A stretch of DNA of 64,000 nt from Flavobacterium sp. 140616W15 (GCF_003668995.1 NZ_CP033068.1:310001-374000), one strand, 5' to 3'. Counted from the stretch's first letter, positions 17,060-26,348 are shown. Translations and numbers: made by a program. The notes: a model not told the origin generated them from the sequence alone.

Positions 17060-18148
17060 TTATTTTTTAATTTTTGTTCCTTCTACTATTTCTTCAGTTG
17101 CTTTTAGGAGTATGTTATCGTCTTCATTTAATTCGCCAAATACTTCTATTTTGTCCATTAATGGGCGTCCTTTTGAAACGGGGATGTTTTTGGTTACTCC
17201 GTTTTCGATGCGAATTACATACATGCCGATATTACTTTCGACTAAGGCTGTTTTTGGAATGAAAAATGTTGCTTCTTTTGCTTGCAACGGAATCATTGCT
17301 TCAACTACCATTAATGGTTTTAGCTCTGGATATACTTTCATTAAATCGGCTTCGATGCGTTCAGAACGAAGTTTGAAATCTAATACTCCTGATTTTCGAG
17401 ATATTTTTGCCATATACTTTTTTTGAGGTATCGAACTTACTTTGAAATGTATCGAATCTCCCAAGTTCAAATAAGCTGTATTTGCCTCAGGAACTGATAA
17501 GGAAACTCTTAATTTCTTATTATCCTGAAGTACCAATAAGGGCTTGTCAGAACCTTTTCCCATTGGACCAACATACGAACCTAAGTCGATGTTTCTTTCG
17601 GCAACGATTCCGCTAAACGGCGCTCGAATTACCAAGTAGTCATTCATAATTTGTATTTCCTGATAAGCTGATTTGGCTGCTTCTAGTTGCGCTTGGTCGG
17701 CTAGTTTTCTTGCTGTAATCTGGTCTAAAGCATCTTTGGCAATGGCGCCTTTTGTTTCATTGGCTTTAAACATGCGGTCGTAATTGGATTTTGTCGCAAT
17801 GTATATTGCTTCCTGTGCTTTCCACTTTGATTTTGCAGATGCTAATTGTGCCTGAATCTCTGGCGCTTCGAGTACAAGAATAACTTGTCCTTTGGTCACT
17901 ACTGAGCCAATATCTACGGGAAGTTTCTTAACATAACTGTTTACTTTAGCATAAATAGCCGTTTCCTGATCTGAGACTAATTCTCCGGCTAGTTTTAATG
18001 GTACTAGTGGATTGCTTTTTTTGATGGCTATTGTTTCAAAATTTGGCATCATCATCATTGGCATCGCGTCTGTTTTTTCGGCCTTTTTAGTTTCTGAATT
18101 GCAGGATGCAAATACAATTCCGATAAGGATATAATAGATTAGTTTCAT
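17060..18148 (-). CDS. RND efflux periplasmic adaptor (membrane fusion) lipoprotein
   Basis: This 362-residue adaptor has lipobox Cys16 (IGIVFASC). The mature N-terminus carries a Met cluster (Met29, Met31-34, sequence AMPMMMMP). The lipoyl halves are VNSYVKKLPVDIGSVVTKGQVILVL and MNDYLVIRAPFSGIVAERNID, separated by a coiled-coil hairpin (AKSKWKAQEAIYIATKSNYDRM). A barrel and membrane-proximal domain follow. It links the inner-membrane pump to TolC. It sits 11 bases downstream of the pump gene. The Met cluster suggests, but does not prove, contact with soft metals. Confidence 0.9.
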   Translation of the reverse strand: MKLIYYILIGIVFASCNSETKKAEKTDAMPMMMMPNFETIAIKKSNPLVPLKLAGELVSDQETAIYAKVNSYVKKLPVDIGSVVTKGQVILVLEAPEIQAQLASAKSKWKAQEAIYIATKSNYDRMFKANETKGAIAKDALDQITARKLADQAQLEAAKSAYQEIQIMNDYLVIRAPFSGIVAERNIDLGSYVGPMGKGSDKPLLVLQDNKKLRVSLSVPEANTAYLNLGDSIHFKVSSIPQKKYMAKISRKSGVLDFKLRSERIEADLMKVYPELKPLMVVEAMIPLQAKEATFFIPKTALVESNIGMYVIRIENGVTKNIPVSKGRPLMDKIEVFGELNEDDNILLKATEEIVEGTKIKK

Positions 18149-18159
18149 ATGTAGATAAT

Positions 18160-21100
18160 TTATTTTTCTGATGTTATATAATGTGTACTGTTTTCGTCCT
18201 CAGGATCTAATGATGGGGATTGAGTAGATGCTTTGCCTTGTATCCATACGAATACTAATGGCAGTAAAAGCAATACACTAAATGAGGATGCGATTAATCC
18301 ACCTATTACGGCTCTTCCTAATGGGGCAACCTGATCGCCACCTTCGCCATGTCCTATAGCCATAGGCAACATTCCCGCTATCATTGCCAGCGATGTCATG
18401 ATAATAGGACGAATACGTAATGATGCTGCCTGAATGGCCGCCGTTAATGCATTTCCGTTTTGCAGGCGCAAGGTTTCGGCATTACTTATTAATAATACGG
18501 CATTGGCAATAGAAACTCCTACGGACATAATGATTCCCATGTATGATTGTAGGTTTAATGTTGAACCTGTTACCTTCATTAATAACAACGAACCTAAGAT
18601 TACAAACGGAACGGTTGTTAGAATTACAAACGAAACTTTGAACGATTGGTAATTGGCTGCCAACATCAAGAAGATAACCATAATAGCAATTAATAATCCT
18701 AATGCCAGACTGCTCATGGTTTCATCTAGTACAGGAACCATTCCTGAGATTTGAATATTTACTCCTTTTGGTAATTCTCCCAATGATGCAATCGCTGCTT
18801 GTACATCTTTTTGTGCACGGCCTAAATCGGCATTATGAATATTTGCCGTAACAGGTGTGTAACCCATTGTTCCTAGATTGTAACTTTCTCCCAAAACTTT
18901 TGTTGGAGTTATGGTAGCTACATCGCCAAGAACTGGTCGATCGGAGTTTTTTCCTAACGGTACATTAAGCAATTCGTCTTTGCTGTTTAATATATTTTGA
19001 GGCGTTTGCACTTGCACATCGTAAGCAATTCCCATCATTCCACCTACCCACATATTTTTGCTTGTATAGCGTGAAGATGCTGTAATTGGCACTAATGAAC
19101 GAGCAATGTCTTGTGCATCGATTCCTAATTGTGCAGCTCTTAATCTGTCGATATTAATTTCGAAAGCAGGATAGCTCAACGATTGCGGAATTTGCTGGTC
19201 TCTTAAATAGTCAATTTCTTTTAGTTTTGCCAATAATTTATTGGCATACATGATGTTCATTTTTTTCATCATTCCAGAAAAGCGAACTTCAATAGGCGTA
19301 TTGGTTCCTTGGCTAAGAATCTTTTCTGTAAGTTCTATCGGTTCGAAAGAAAAATGCAATTCAGGCATTTTTGTTTTCATATGATGACGGATTTTTTCTT
19401 TTAAATCATTGGTGTTTCCGTCAAAATCTTTTAATGCAATTTGCATCAACGCTTCGTGTGGTCCTGCATTGTATAGGTAAATTGGACTTACCGCAAATGA
19501 CGATGGGTGCTGACCGATAAATACCGAAGAAATTGCAATATGGTCTTTACCAATTACAGTTTCTAACTCACGTAATACCTGTTTGATTTTTAGCTCCGTT
19601 TTTTCGATTCGAGTTCCTTCAGGCGCTTTTATACGTACCTGAAACTGACTTGAATTTACGGTTGGTAATACATCTTTTCCTGTATTACTGTACATTACAA
19701 AAATACCTAAGGCCACTACAACAAAACTGGCAATTAAAATCGTTTTGCGTTTCTCCATTATAGATTGTAAGAACGTTACAAAACGATTTTTAAATCTATC
19801 GAATTTATCTTCTTTGTGTTCGTGATCTTCTTCTTTGGCTTTCATTAACCAGTTTGCCATTACGGGAACAAAGGTTTGTGATAGGAGGAATGATAAAATC
19901 ATTGAAAATCCTATAGCAAGTGCCAATGGCATGAATAATGAACCTGGAATTCCTGTCATCATAAATGCTGGAGCAAATACTGCCAAAATGCAAAGCAGAA
20001 TCAATAATTTAGGAAAAGCAATTTCACGACAAGCATCTAAAATGGCTTTGGCTTTTGTCTTGCCCATTGCAAGATGCTGGTGAATGTTTTCTATCGTAAC
20101 TGTACTTTCGTCAACCAAGATTCCTATGGCTAGAGCCAATCCTGATAAGGACATAATATTGATACTTTGTCCAAATAATTTCAGGAATAATACGCCTGAG
20201 ATAATAGAAATTGGAATCGTTAGTACCACAATTAAAGCGGCTCTTTTATCACGTAAGAATAGCAATACCATTAATCCGGTTAATAAAGCACCTAATACGC
20301 CTTCGAGAATTAAACTTTTTACGGCATTGATCACATATACCGATTGGTCAAATTCATAAGAAATAGTAACATCATCCGGTAAATTATTCTGAATCATTGG
20401 GATGGCTTTCTTTAAATTTCTTACCACGTCCCAAGTCGATGCATTACCCGATTTTGCAATATTGATATATACCGAGCGTGCTCCGTTAATCAAAGCATAA
20501 CCTGTTGTAATATCAGCACCATCTTTTACAGTTGCCACATCGCGAATATAAACGTTATCGACTGCACCTTTAAAAATTGGAATATTTCCAAAATCGGCAA
20601 CTTCTTTAATTGTATTGTTCGTCGGCGTTAAATAATTAATATCATCAATGTATATATTTCCTGAAGGTGAAGTAATATTATTGCGGCTAATAGCCTCTAC
20701 AATTTGCTCAGGAGTTAGTTGATGGGTACGTAATTTATTCGGGTCGATGTTTATTTCGATTGTTCTTGGGCTTCCGCCAAAGGGAGGTGCGGTGGTTAAT
20801 CCAGGAATTTTAATCAAAAATGGTCGAGCCGTAAAGTTGGCAATATCCTGTAACTCGTTATTGGTTTTTGAATTACTCTTGAAAACCAATTGTCCAACAG
20901 GTTGCGACGATGCATCAAATCTTATGATGAATGGAGGCGGAGCACCCGGCGGCAAAAATACCTGAGAACGGTTAGAAAGGGCATTGATTTCAGCAATAGC
21001 CTGACCCATATCTGTACCTTCATAAAAGTTTATTTTCATTAGCGTAAGTCCTTGAGTATTCTTGGTTTCGATGCTTTCGATTCCGCTTGTAAACAACATC

Positions 21101-21309
21101 ATGTTTACGTACATCTTTGTAAAATAGCCTTCCATTTGTTGCGGTGTATAGCCATTAAAAGAATGGGCAATATACACGACAGGAAGATTCATATCTGGCA
21201 GAATATCTACCTTTATATCTTTAGTAGCTTTAATTCCGAAGAATAAAAGCCCTAGCACCATCACCATAATCGAGATGGGCTTGCGCAAGGCAAAACGTAT
21301 TAAATTCAT
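18160..21309 (-). CDS. RND efflux pump, inner-membrane permease subunit
   Basis: The 1049 residues match the usual RND length. TM1 is near residues 12-30. TM4 reads LSGLALAIGILVDESTVTIENI, where the usual Asp-Asp proton relay pair is Asp-Glu. Two large periplasmic loops (about 40-330 and 560-850) flank the repeated helix bundles. The N-terminus RFALRKPISIMVMVLGLLFFG and the PDMNLPVVYI segment fit the group of AcrB/CusA relatives common in Bacteroidota operons. It uses the proton gradient to export drugs or ions. The neighbouring Met-rich adaptor and TRASH-like protein hint at metals. Confidence 0.9.
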   Translation of the reverse strand: MNLIRFALRKPISIMVMVLGLLFFGIKATKDIKVDILPDMNLPVVYIAHSFNGYTPQQMEGYFTKMYVNMMLFTSGIESIETKNTQGLTLMKINFYEGTDMGQAIAEINALSNRSQVFLPPGAPPPFIIRFDASSQPVGQLVFKSNSKTNNELQDIANFTARPFLIKIPGLTTAPPFGGSPRTIEINIDPNKLRTHQLTPEQIVEAISRNNITSPSGNIYIDDINYLTPTNNTIKEVADFGNIPIFKGAVDNVYIRDVATVKDGADITTGYALINGARSVYINIAKSGNASTWDVVRNLKKAIPMIQNNLPDDVTISYEFDQSVYVINAVKSLILEGVLGALLTGLMVLLFLRDKRAALIVVLTIPISIISGVLFLKLFGQSINIMSLSGLALAIGILVDESTVTIENIHQHLAMGKTKAKAILDACREIAFPKLLILLCILAVFAPAFMMTGIPGSLFMPLALAIGFSMILSFLLSQTFVPVMANWLMKAKEEDHEHKEDKFDRFKNRFVTFLQSIMEKRKTILIASFVVVALGIFVMYSNTGKDVLPTVNSSQFQVRIKAPEGTRIEKTELKIKQVLRELETVIGKDHIAISSVFIGQHPSSFAVSPIYLYNAGPHEALMQIALKDFDGNTNDLKEKIRHHMKTKMPELHFSFEPIELTEKILSQGTNTPIEVRFSGMMKKMNIMYANKLLAKLKEIDYLRDQQIPQSLSYPAFEINIDRLRAAQLGIDAQDIARSLVPITASSRYTSKNMWVGGMMGIAYDVQVQTPQNILNSKDELLNVPLGKNSDRPVLGDVATITPTKVLGESYNLGTMGYTPVTANIHNADLGRAQKDVQAAIASLGELPKGVNIQISGMVPVLDETMSSLALGLLIAIMVIFLMLAANYQSFKVSFVILTTVPFVILGSLLLMKVTGSTLNLQSYMGIIMSVGVSIANAVLLISNAETLRLQNGNALTAAIQAASLRIRPIIMTSLAMIAGMLPMAIGHGEGGDQVAPLGRAVIGGLIASSFSVLLLLPLVFVWIQGKASTQSPSLDPEDENSTHYITSEK

Positions 21310-21319
21310 AATTTATGCT

Positions 21320-22705
21320 TTAGTAAATGGCGTTTAATAAAATAGACAGATCCCCTTTGGCAGCAGCTTTAATCCATAAGGCTTGCCAGATGTTGTTTTG
21401 TGCTATTTCATAGTCTATTTCGGCTCTGTTGAGCGTATAGAAAGATTGTGTCAGATCTACAATAGTCGTTAATCCGTTATTGTATAATGCAGTATGTTGT
21501 TGGTAAGCTTCTGTAGCAGCTTTTACTTGTGTTTTGGTTTCTTCAAAATTTTCAAATGCATTTTTTAATTTGTCATCTGCCAATTTTTGTTGCGCCACAA
21601 GTTCTTGATTCATATACTCATATTCCTTTTGCAAGGATTGTGTGATGAATTTTTGCTCTTTCTTTTTGGATGACTGACGGTATATATTCATCAGATTCCA
21701 ACTGATACCAATACCCACAAGATAATTGCTGCGGTCTATGCCAACTCCATCTGAGTAAGATTTAGAAAAAGCCGAATTGTCTTGTACATAATTCCAATCG
21801 AAGCCTGAGCCACGACCTTGTATTACACCAAAGGACGAAATAGTAGGAAGCCCCAGTGCCGATTGTAGTTTTTCTTGTTGTACGCTTTTTTGAACCGCAC
21901 TGTTTTGCCATTCCAAAATAGGATGTTTGCTAGTTTCTAATGAAGATTCAAGAAGTAGCATAGGAGTTTTGTTGGTAAAAAGGCTATCGAGTTCGTACTT
22001 ACGATATTCTTCGCCCATCATAACAGCCAGCGCTTTGGAGTAATCGAGTTCCATATCATAGGCTTTTATTACTGCCGATTTAGCATTGGCAACTTCGGCT
22101 TTAGCCAAAGAAAAATCGACCTCTGGAATCAAACCGCTATTCGAACGGCTCTCGGTAGTTGTAGCGACAACTGCAGCACGTTCCAGGTTTTTGTCCTGCA
22201 CAAACTTTACGCGTTGTGCGGCTAAGAGGTTCAAATAAGCAGCACCAACTTTTACCTGATGTTGGAATTTTAGTTGATCCAAGTCTTTTTGAGCAACAGT
22301 TTCATCGGCTTTGGCTATGGAAACCTGACTTTTTATTTTACCAAACGTAAATAGATTCCAATTGATGTTTGCCAAGTAAAGGGAGCCAAAAGCGGCATTC
22401 CAGTTTTGCTCCTGCAAAGGCATAGAAGTCGATGCAACACCCAAACCACCAAACCCATACATAGGTCCGTTTTGAGCGTTGATAGTTCCATAACTCTGTT
22501 GTGCCATCAAGGTAAAATCAGGCAAATATTGACTTTTTTGGTGTATTACATTTTCTCTTGAAGCAAGTACCATTGCTTCTTTGGCTTTTATTTTTTCAAA
22601 ATTCTGAACAGAACGTTCAAGAGCATTTGGTAAAGTTACGGTCTGCGCCAAAAGATTTCCAGAGGCTAAACCGAAGAATACCAATGCAAAGAATTGCATT
22701 TTCAT
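21320..22705 (-). CDS. TolC family outer-membrane efflux protein
   Basis: This 461-residue protein has a signal peptide (MKMQFFALVFFGLASGNLLAQ) and the two-fold helical pattern of TolC proteins (LPNALERSVQNFEKIKAKEAMVLA near the start, and LVAQQKLADDKLKNAFENFEETKTQVKAA in the second half). The region YNNGLTTIVDLTQSFYTLNRAEIDYEIA is the conserved C-terminal coil. It forms the outer-membrane channel of the efflux system. It lies 10 bases upstream of the pump gene and shares its operon. Confidence 0.9.
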   Translation of the reverse strand: MKMQFFALVFFGLASGNLLAQTVTLPNALERSVQNFEKIKAKEAMVLASRENVIHQKSQYLPDFTLMAQQSYGTINAQNGPMYGFGGLGVASTSMPLQEQNWNAAFGSLYLANINWNLFTFGKIKSQVSIAKADETVAQKDLDQLKFQHQVKVGAAYLNLLAAQRVKFVQDKNLERAAVVATTTESRSNSGLIPEVDFSLAKAEVANAKSAVIKAYDMELDYSKALAVMMGEEYRKYELDSLFTNKTPMLLLESSLETSKHPILEWQNSAVQKSVQQEKLQSALGLPTISSFGVIQGRGSGFDWNYVQDNSAFSKSYSDGVGIDRSNYLVGIGISWNLMNIYRQSSKKKEQKFITQSLQKEYEYMNQELVAQQKLADDKLKNAFENFEETKTQVKAATEAYQQHTALYNNGLTTIVDLTQSFYTLNRAEIDYEIAQNNIWQALWIKAAAKGDLSILLNAIY

Positions 22706-22783
22706 ACATTATATATTTAAAATTAAACAATAGAAGTCCCGTGCTATTCTTTAGAAATAGCACAGTGTATCAATTGAATAAAA

Positions 22784-23194
22784 TCAAATTCGGTACACGC
22801 AATAATAGATGTAGAGTAGGGTATTCCTAATAGGAATTGTCGTAAAGACGTATGAAAAACTATCAGTTTTTAGCTGTGGAAGTTCATAACCAAAGACCAC
22901 TTTAAAGAAATGGAAAGGCAAGGCAACGCCCAAGTATTTTAAAGAAGAATGATTATCAGAAGAGGCTTTTTGAGCCTTCTCTGTTATTTTTAATAATTTA
23001 GTTTCATGCTTACAGCAATCCTTAAGTATTTTTCCGTCTTTTCGATCGCATTTGGTGCAAGGTTGTCCTTCTTTATTGTTTGTAAAAAAGTAAGTTTCTT
23101 GTTGAACTCCCTTACAGATATGAGTATTCTTGGTAAAGCCGGATGACAATACCAAGTAAAAAAAGGCGAGGAATAAGATTAATGCTTTTTTCAT
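22784..23194 (-). CDS. HYC_CC_PP family protein, first gene of the efflux operon
   Basis: The protein has 136 residues from the ATG at 23194; a TTG 12 bases upstream overlaps the probable promoter and is less likely. It has a signal peptide (MKKALILFLAFFYLVLSSGF), a THICKG motif, CTKCDRK and DCCKHE. This Cys/His order (H-x-C ... C-x-x-C ... CC) matches the Bacteroidota HYC_CC_PP family, often next to heavy-metal or RND efflux genes. It may bind a metal in the periplasm. The TolC gene follows after 78 bases. The function of the family is unknown. Confidence 0.65.
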   Translation of the reverse strand: MKKALILFLAFFYLVLSSGFTKNTHICKGVQQETYFFTNNKEGQPCTKCDRKDGKILKDCCKHETKLLKITEKAQKASSDNHSSLKYLGVALPFHFFKVVFGYELPQLKTDSFSYVFTTIPIRNTLLYIYYCVYRI

Positions 23195-23352
23195 ATCAGA
23201 GAACAAAGGTTGCTATCTTATTGTAAATGGTTGTTGCATAATTTTGGTAGTTATTTGTAAGATTTACAAAATTTCATTTTACCGTTGAGTTTTTTACCAT
23301 TAAGAGATTAAGGGAAATTAAGTTTTAATTGGAACGAGGATTTAAAAATTTA

Positions 23353-23448
23353 CTGCAAAGTGCGCAGTCCCGATAGCTATCGGGGTACGCAAAGGTTCGC
23401 AAAGTTTCTCCACGATATTGTCATTCTGAGCGGAGTCGAAGAATCACA
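23353..23448. repeat. REP-like intergenic repeat, copy A
   Basis: It contains the 16-bp palindrome CCCGATAGCTATCGGG (23369-23384), then a GCAAAGTTTCTCCACGATATT stretch, and then a small hairpin with arms ATTCT and AGAAT. It aligns with copy B at an offset of 130 bases. It is more GC-rich than its surroundings and lies in a gap without genes. Confidence 0.75.
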
Positions 23449-23482
23449 CGCAGGACGCTATAATCTGTGGTAGAAAATTTAA

Positions 23483-23573
23483 CCGCAAAGAGTGCAGTCC
23501 CGATAGCTATCGGGATACACAAAGAGCGCAAAGTTTCTCCACGATATTGTCACCCTGAGGAACGAAGGGTCTC
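23483..23573. repeat. REP-like intergenic repeat, copy B
   Basis: It carries the same palindrome (23499-23514) and downstream stretch as copy A. Its last hairpin has arms ACCCT and AGGGT, so the two bases that differ from copy A change on both sides of the stem. The rest of the 514-base gap holds no gene. Confidence 0.75.
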
Positions 23574-23720
23574 CGCGAGTAACTCGATAATAATAGGACA
23601 AGTTTGTGAGAACATGGAGCATATACTCTATATGTCTGTTTTTCACAATAAAGGAGTTAAGAAAATGTAAGTTTAGCGTAATGAAACTTAATCACTCAAG
23701 GATTAGATTTTATTTTGAGA

Positions 23721-24686
23721 TTATCGTTCCAAATAGGTGCTGAGAAAAGTACTTAAGTCAACTCGATGAATTTGTTGAGGTATATTAAGTACAGGTTTTC
23801 TAACTAAAGATTCATTGGTTAAATAATAATGTAACCCATCTTCGGTTGCGATACCTTCAATTTGATGGAATGGCAATGCAATATTGATTCTTCGTTTATT
23901 GCCTGAGAGAAAATCATTGTTTTTATAATCATACAAAAGATATAAAAATGGTTTCCCAATTTTTGAATAACCAGAAAGGACTATCAGTTTCTTAGAAGGC
24001 ACATAAGTCGCACCAGTTACCAATCCTTTTACATCGAGGGTTTCTTTTAGTTGCGCAATATGATTTCCGGGTGTATTGGGTAAAGCATAAATGCTGGTTT
24101 TAGTTTGTTTCCATTGTTTGGTAAACAAATAAATACTGTCGTTTGTAACGATAAAAGCTTCGCAATCAAAGTTGGTTTTGTTTGGGTTTTTCTTGGTAAA
24201 ATTGGTTTGATTGGAATAGGTAAACGAAATGGTATCGATAACAGGTTTTCCTGCCAGAAACGATTCTTTTTCGATTTTAAGGATATGCAAATTGCTTCTG
24301 TTTCCTGTATAATTATTTCCAAAATCGCCGATGTATATATGTGTGCTGTCTTGTGAGATTTCTTCCCAGTCGGTATTAATTACTCCCTCCAGTACGATTT
24401 TCTTTCTAATCTCTCCTTGATGATTTAGCCCATAAATGGTTTTGTCATGGTCATCATTATGTGTCCATAACAACGAATCGAAAGCTATTAATCCCGAGGT
24501 TTCTTTTATAGAATCACTTATTTTATTAGAATACTCTGGTTTTATTTTTACTGATTTGTATACACAGCTTCCATCATTCTCAGTAGCTTTTGGATTGTAG
24601 TTTTTAGACAACGGATCGGTACAACCTAAGATTTGTCCATAAGTTGATGTAATGCATAAAAAGAAAAGCAAAAGGGCTTTTTTCAT
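23721..24686 (-). CDS. Secreted protein with a GCTD calcium-site-like motif and beta-propeller-like body
   Basis: The protein has 321 residues and a signal peptide (KKALLLFFLCITSTYGQ). Directly after it stands GCTDPLSKNYNPKATENDGSC, the disulphide-closed GCTD...NYN...DDGSC motif common in secreted Bacteroidota proteins. The remainder has repeated strands with LLWTHNDDHDKTIYGLN, HIYIGDFGNNYTGNRSNLHI and IEGIATEDGLHYYLTNE, as in SdiA-regulated or phytase-like beta-propellers. This is a fold guess. No type IX sorting domain is seen. The neighbouring genes give no functional hint. Confidence 0.6.
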   Translation of the reverse strand: MKKALLLFFLCITSTYGQILGCTDPLSKNYNPKATENDGSCVYKSVKIKPEYSNKISDSIKETSGLIAFDSLLWTHNDDHDKTIYGLNHQGEIRKKIVLEGVINTDWEEISQDSTHIYIGDFGNNYTGNRSNLHILKIEKESFLAGKPVIDTISFTYSNQTNFTKKNPNKTNFDCEAFIVTNDSIYLFTKQWKQTKTSIYALPNTPGNHIAQLKETLDVKGLVTGATYVPSKKLIVLSGYSKIGKPFLYLLYDYKNNDFLSGNKRRINIALPFHQIEGIATEDGLHYYLTNESLVRKPVLNIPQQIHRVDLSTFLSTYLER

Positions 24687-24759
24687 TGGGATGAATTATG
24701 ATTATCAAAAGTAAAGGAATATTTTTTGATTGTTGGTGTTCTGAAATCTTTCGTATAAA

Positions 24760-24788
24760 AAAACTACAACTTTTTGGGTTGTAGTTTT
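24760..24788 (-). terminator. Terminator after the 210-residue lipoprotein gene
   Basis: AAAACTACAAC (24760-24770) pairs with GTTGTAGTTTT (24778-24788), with a 7-base loop. The right arm occurs again at 24795-24805 at the gene's stop codon. Confidence 0.7.
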
Positions 24789-24803
24789 ATGAGTGTTGTA
24801 GTT

Positions 24804-25436
24804 TTATTTTAAAATTAATGGAACTATATTGGATTTTATTTCTTTGTCATATAATTTATATCCCATTTGTTTTAGGCTATCGAGAGTTTTTGAACTCAAA
24901 AACTTAGTAGCTAGTTCTTTTTCTTTCTTTGGATAATTGATCGCGATTTTTAGTTCTTTTTCATTTTTGTAATTTTCTAATTCCCAAGTACAATCCGTAG
25001 AAATTTTTATGTACAAATTCATCGGTACTCTAATCTTTAGGCTTTTGCTAGATTTTAATAAAATTAAATCTTTTACAGCAATAGTTTTTCTCTTTTTTCT
25101 CCATAATTCATCAACTTTATCTAATTCCTTGTCGAATTCAGAGTTGCAATTTTCTGAATACCAATGTCTTTCTTCGTTTCTGGAATTATAACCAATCTTA
25201 AAAATAAAAAAGAGTCTACGTTCGTCACTGGAAATAATATATCTCCATTTTTCACTATCAGATAAATTTATTATTGGTAAATAATAATTAGATGTTGTAT
25301 GATTTGTGATTTCTAAATTAATAAAAGAATTATCTACAATAGATTTATCTAATATTTTAAATTCAATCGTATTATTCATTTTTTTTTGTGAAGTACAAGA
25401 AGTTATTATTAATAAAAATAAAATGATTTTTTTCAT
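24804..25436 (-). CDS. Uncharacterised lipoprotein, 210 residues
   Basis: The N-terminus MKKIILFLLIITSCTSQKK is a lipoprotein signal (lipid Cys14). The mature part is rich in Lys, Ser and aromatic residues and starts with FINLEITNHTTSNYYLPIIN, which has the look of an immunoglobulin-like strand pair. Cys residues in NCNSEF and DCTWELEN may form a disulphide. No family is recognised. It is monocistronic with its own terminator, and should sit in the periplasmic or outer-membrane leaflet. Confidence 0.6.
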   Translation of the reverse strand: MKKIILFLLIITSCTSQKKMNNTIEFKILDKSIVDNSFINLEITNHTTSNYYLPIINLSDSEKWRYIISSDERRLFFIFKIGYNSRNEERHWYSENCNSEFDKELDKVDELWRKKRKTIAVKDLILLKSSKSLKIRVPMNLYIKISTDCTWELENYKNEKELKIAINYPKKEKELATKFLSSKTLDSLKQMGYKLYDKEIKSNIVPLILK

Positions 25437-25576
25437 GCGATTTTAAATTTTTAACTTGTTGTCTAAACTAATTACTGTTTTTTTATTGAATTGTACTAAC
25501 TTTCGAATTAAATCCTTTTTGTTTTCTGGTTACATTTATAGAATCAGGAGATTTTGTATTGATTTAGTTCTTTGTT

Positions 25577-25659
25577 TTTTCAATGGCTTAAGGATGTGTC
25601 GGTATCTTTAAACTAACCATTGAAAAGCGGAGAGAAGCGAACGTTGCTGAGACGTCTCA
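25577..25659. repeat. Palindromic intergenic element
   Basis: The arms TTTTCAATGG (25577-25586) and CCATTGAAAA (25617-25626) enclose 30 bases. A separate 12-bp palindrome TGAGACGTCTCA stands at 25648-25659, next to the stop of the membrane protein gene. The stretch is GC-richer than its surroundings. It may be a REP-like element or a terminator. Confidence 0.5.
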
Positions 25660-25661
25660 AT

Positions 25662-26081
25662 CTATTCATTATTCTCAGTTCTTGTTTTATCATATGTCTT
25701 ATAGATTTTATCTCTGTTTTTATTCGCTCCGATTAAGAATAAAAAACCAAGGATTATAATAAATAGAATTATCAAAAAGCCTCCTTTTTTGTCTTTTTTA
25801 AGATCTTGTTTTAAAAAACGCATTGGTTTGATAAACAAATAATAGTTAATTACATGAATAATTAACATTATGAATATGGTTTTCAGTTTGTCATTTGATA
25901 AAAAAGATGGAGCTTGGTTTTCTTGAAAAAAATATAAGAATCCAAATATTGTAATTAAAATTACATACAAAATTAAAGAACTTATAAAAGATGTAGTAAT
26001 CAGAGCTCTTTCATGGCCTTTTTTTGGTGAATCTCTATAATGCCAATACACACGATATAAAAAATAATAATAAGCTTTCAT
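25662..26081 (-). CDS. Small membrane protein, three predicted helices
   Basis: The protein has 139 residues. Its hydrophobic stretches are ALITTSFISSLILYVILITIFG, LKTIFIMLIIHVINYYLF and FLIILFIIILGFLFLIGA. The N-terminus has YYYFLYRVYWHYRDSPKKGH, and the C-terminus is charged (DKIYKTYDKTRTENNE). No family is recognised. Such proteins often occur singly in flavobacterial genomes, with no known role. The gene stands alone between palindromic intergenic elements. Confidence 0.6.
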   Translation of the reverse strand: MKAYYYFLYRVYWHYRDSPKKGHERALITTSFISSLILYVILITIFGFLYFFQENQAPSFLSNDKLKTIFIMLIIHVINYYLFIKPMRFLKQDLKKDKKGGFLIILFIIILGFLFLIGANKNRDKIYKTYDKTRTENNE

Positions 26082-26306
26082 AAATTTAATGTTTAAAAGG
26101 TACTGGAAATAATGGGGTTTGAGGGGAACAAGAATTATAAATTACTTTTCCTAAAAAGTGTTTCCATGTACTAAAAAAATGAGAGATATTTTTTTAATGT
26201 ATTTATATGCTTGCTGTTTCTTTTGAGATTTGTCAAACGTAAGGAGGTAGATTGTGAGTATTCTAAGGTTTTGTTAAGTTGTAAAAAATAGTATTTTATT
26301 AATTAA

Positions 26307-26338
26307 ACAACTAAAACAGCATTTTCTATTTTAGTTGT
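26307..26338 (-). terminator. Hairpin, probable terminator of the gene at 26349
   Basis: ACAACTAAAA (26307-26316) pairs perfectly with TTTTAGTTGT (26329-26338). On the minus strand it is followed by a T/A-rich run with a short T stretch only, so its efficiency may be modest. Confidence 0.6.
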
Positions 26339-26348
26339 CTAGTTAGCC

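Noticed and set aside
19835..20359. Two antisense ORFs opposite the RND pump gene
   Set aside because: They are on the reverse strand of a strongly supported pump gene and have no start signals or family motifs.
23467..23670. 67-codon ORF on the plus strand
   Set aside because: It lies across the REP-like repeat copy B and has no protein-like composition. The frame follows from the GC-richer repeat.
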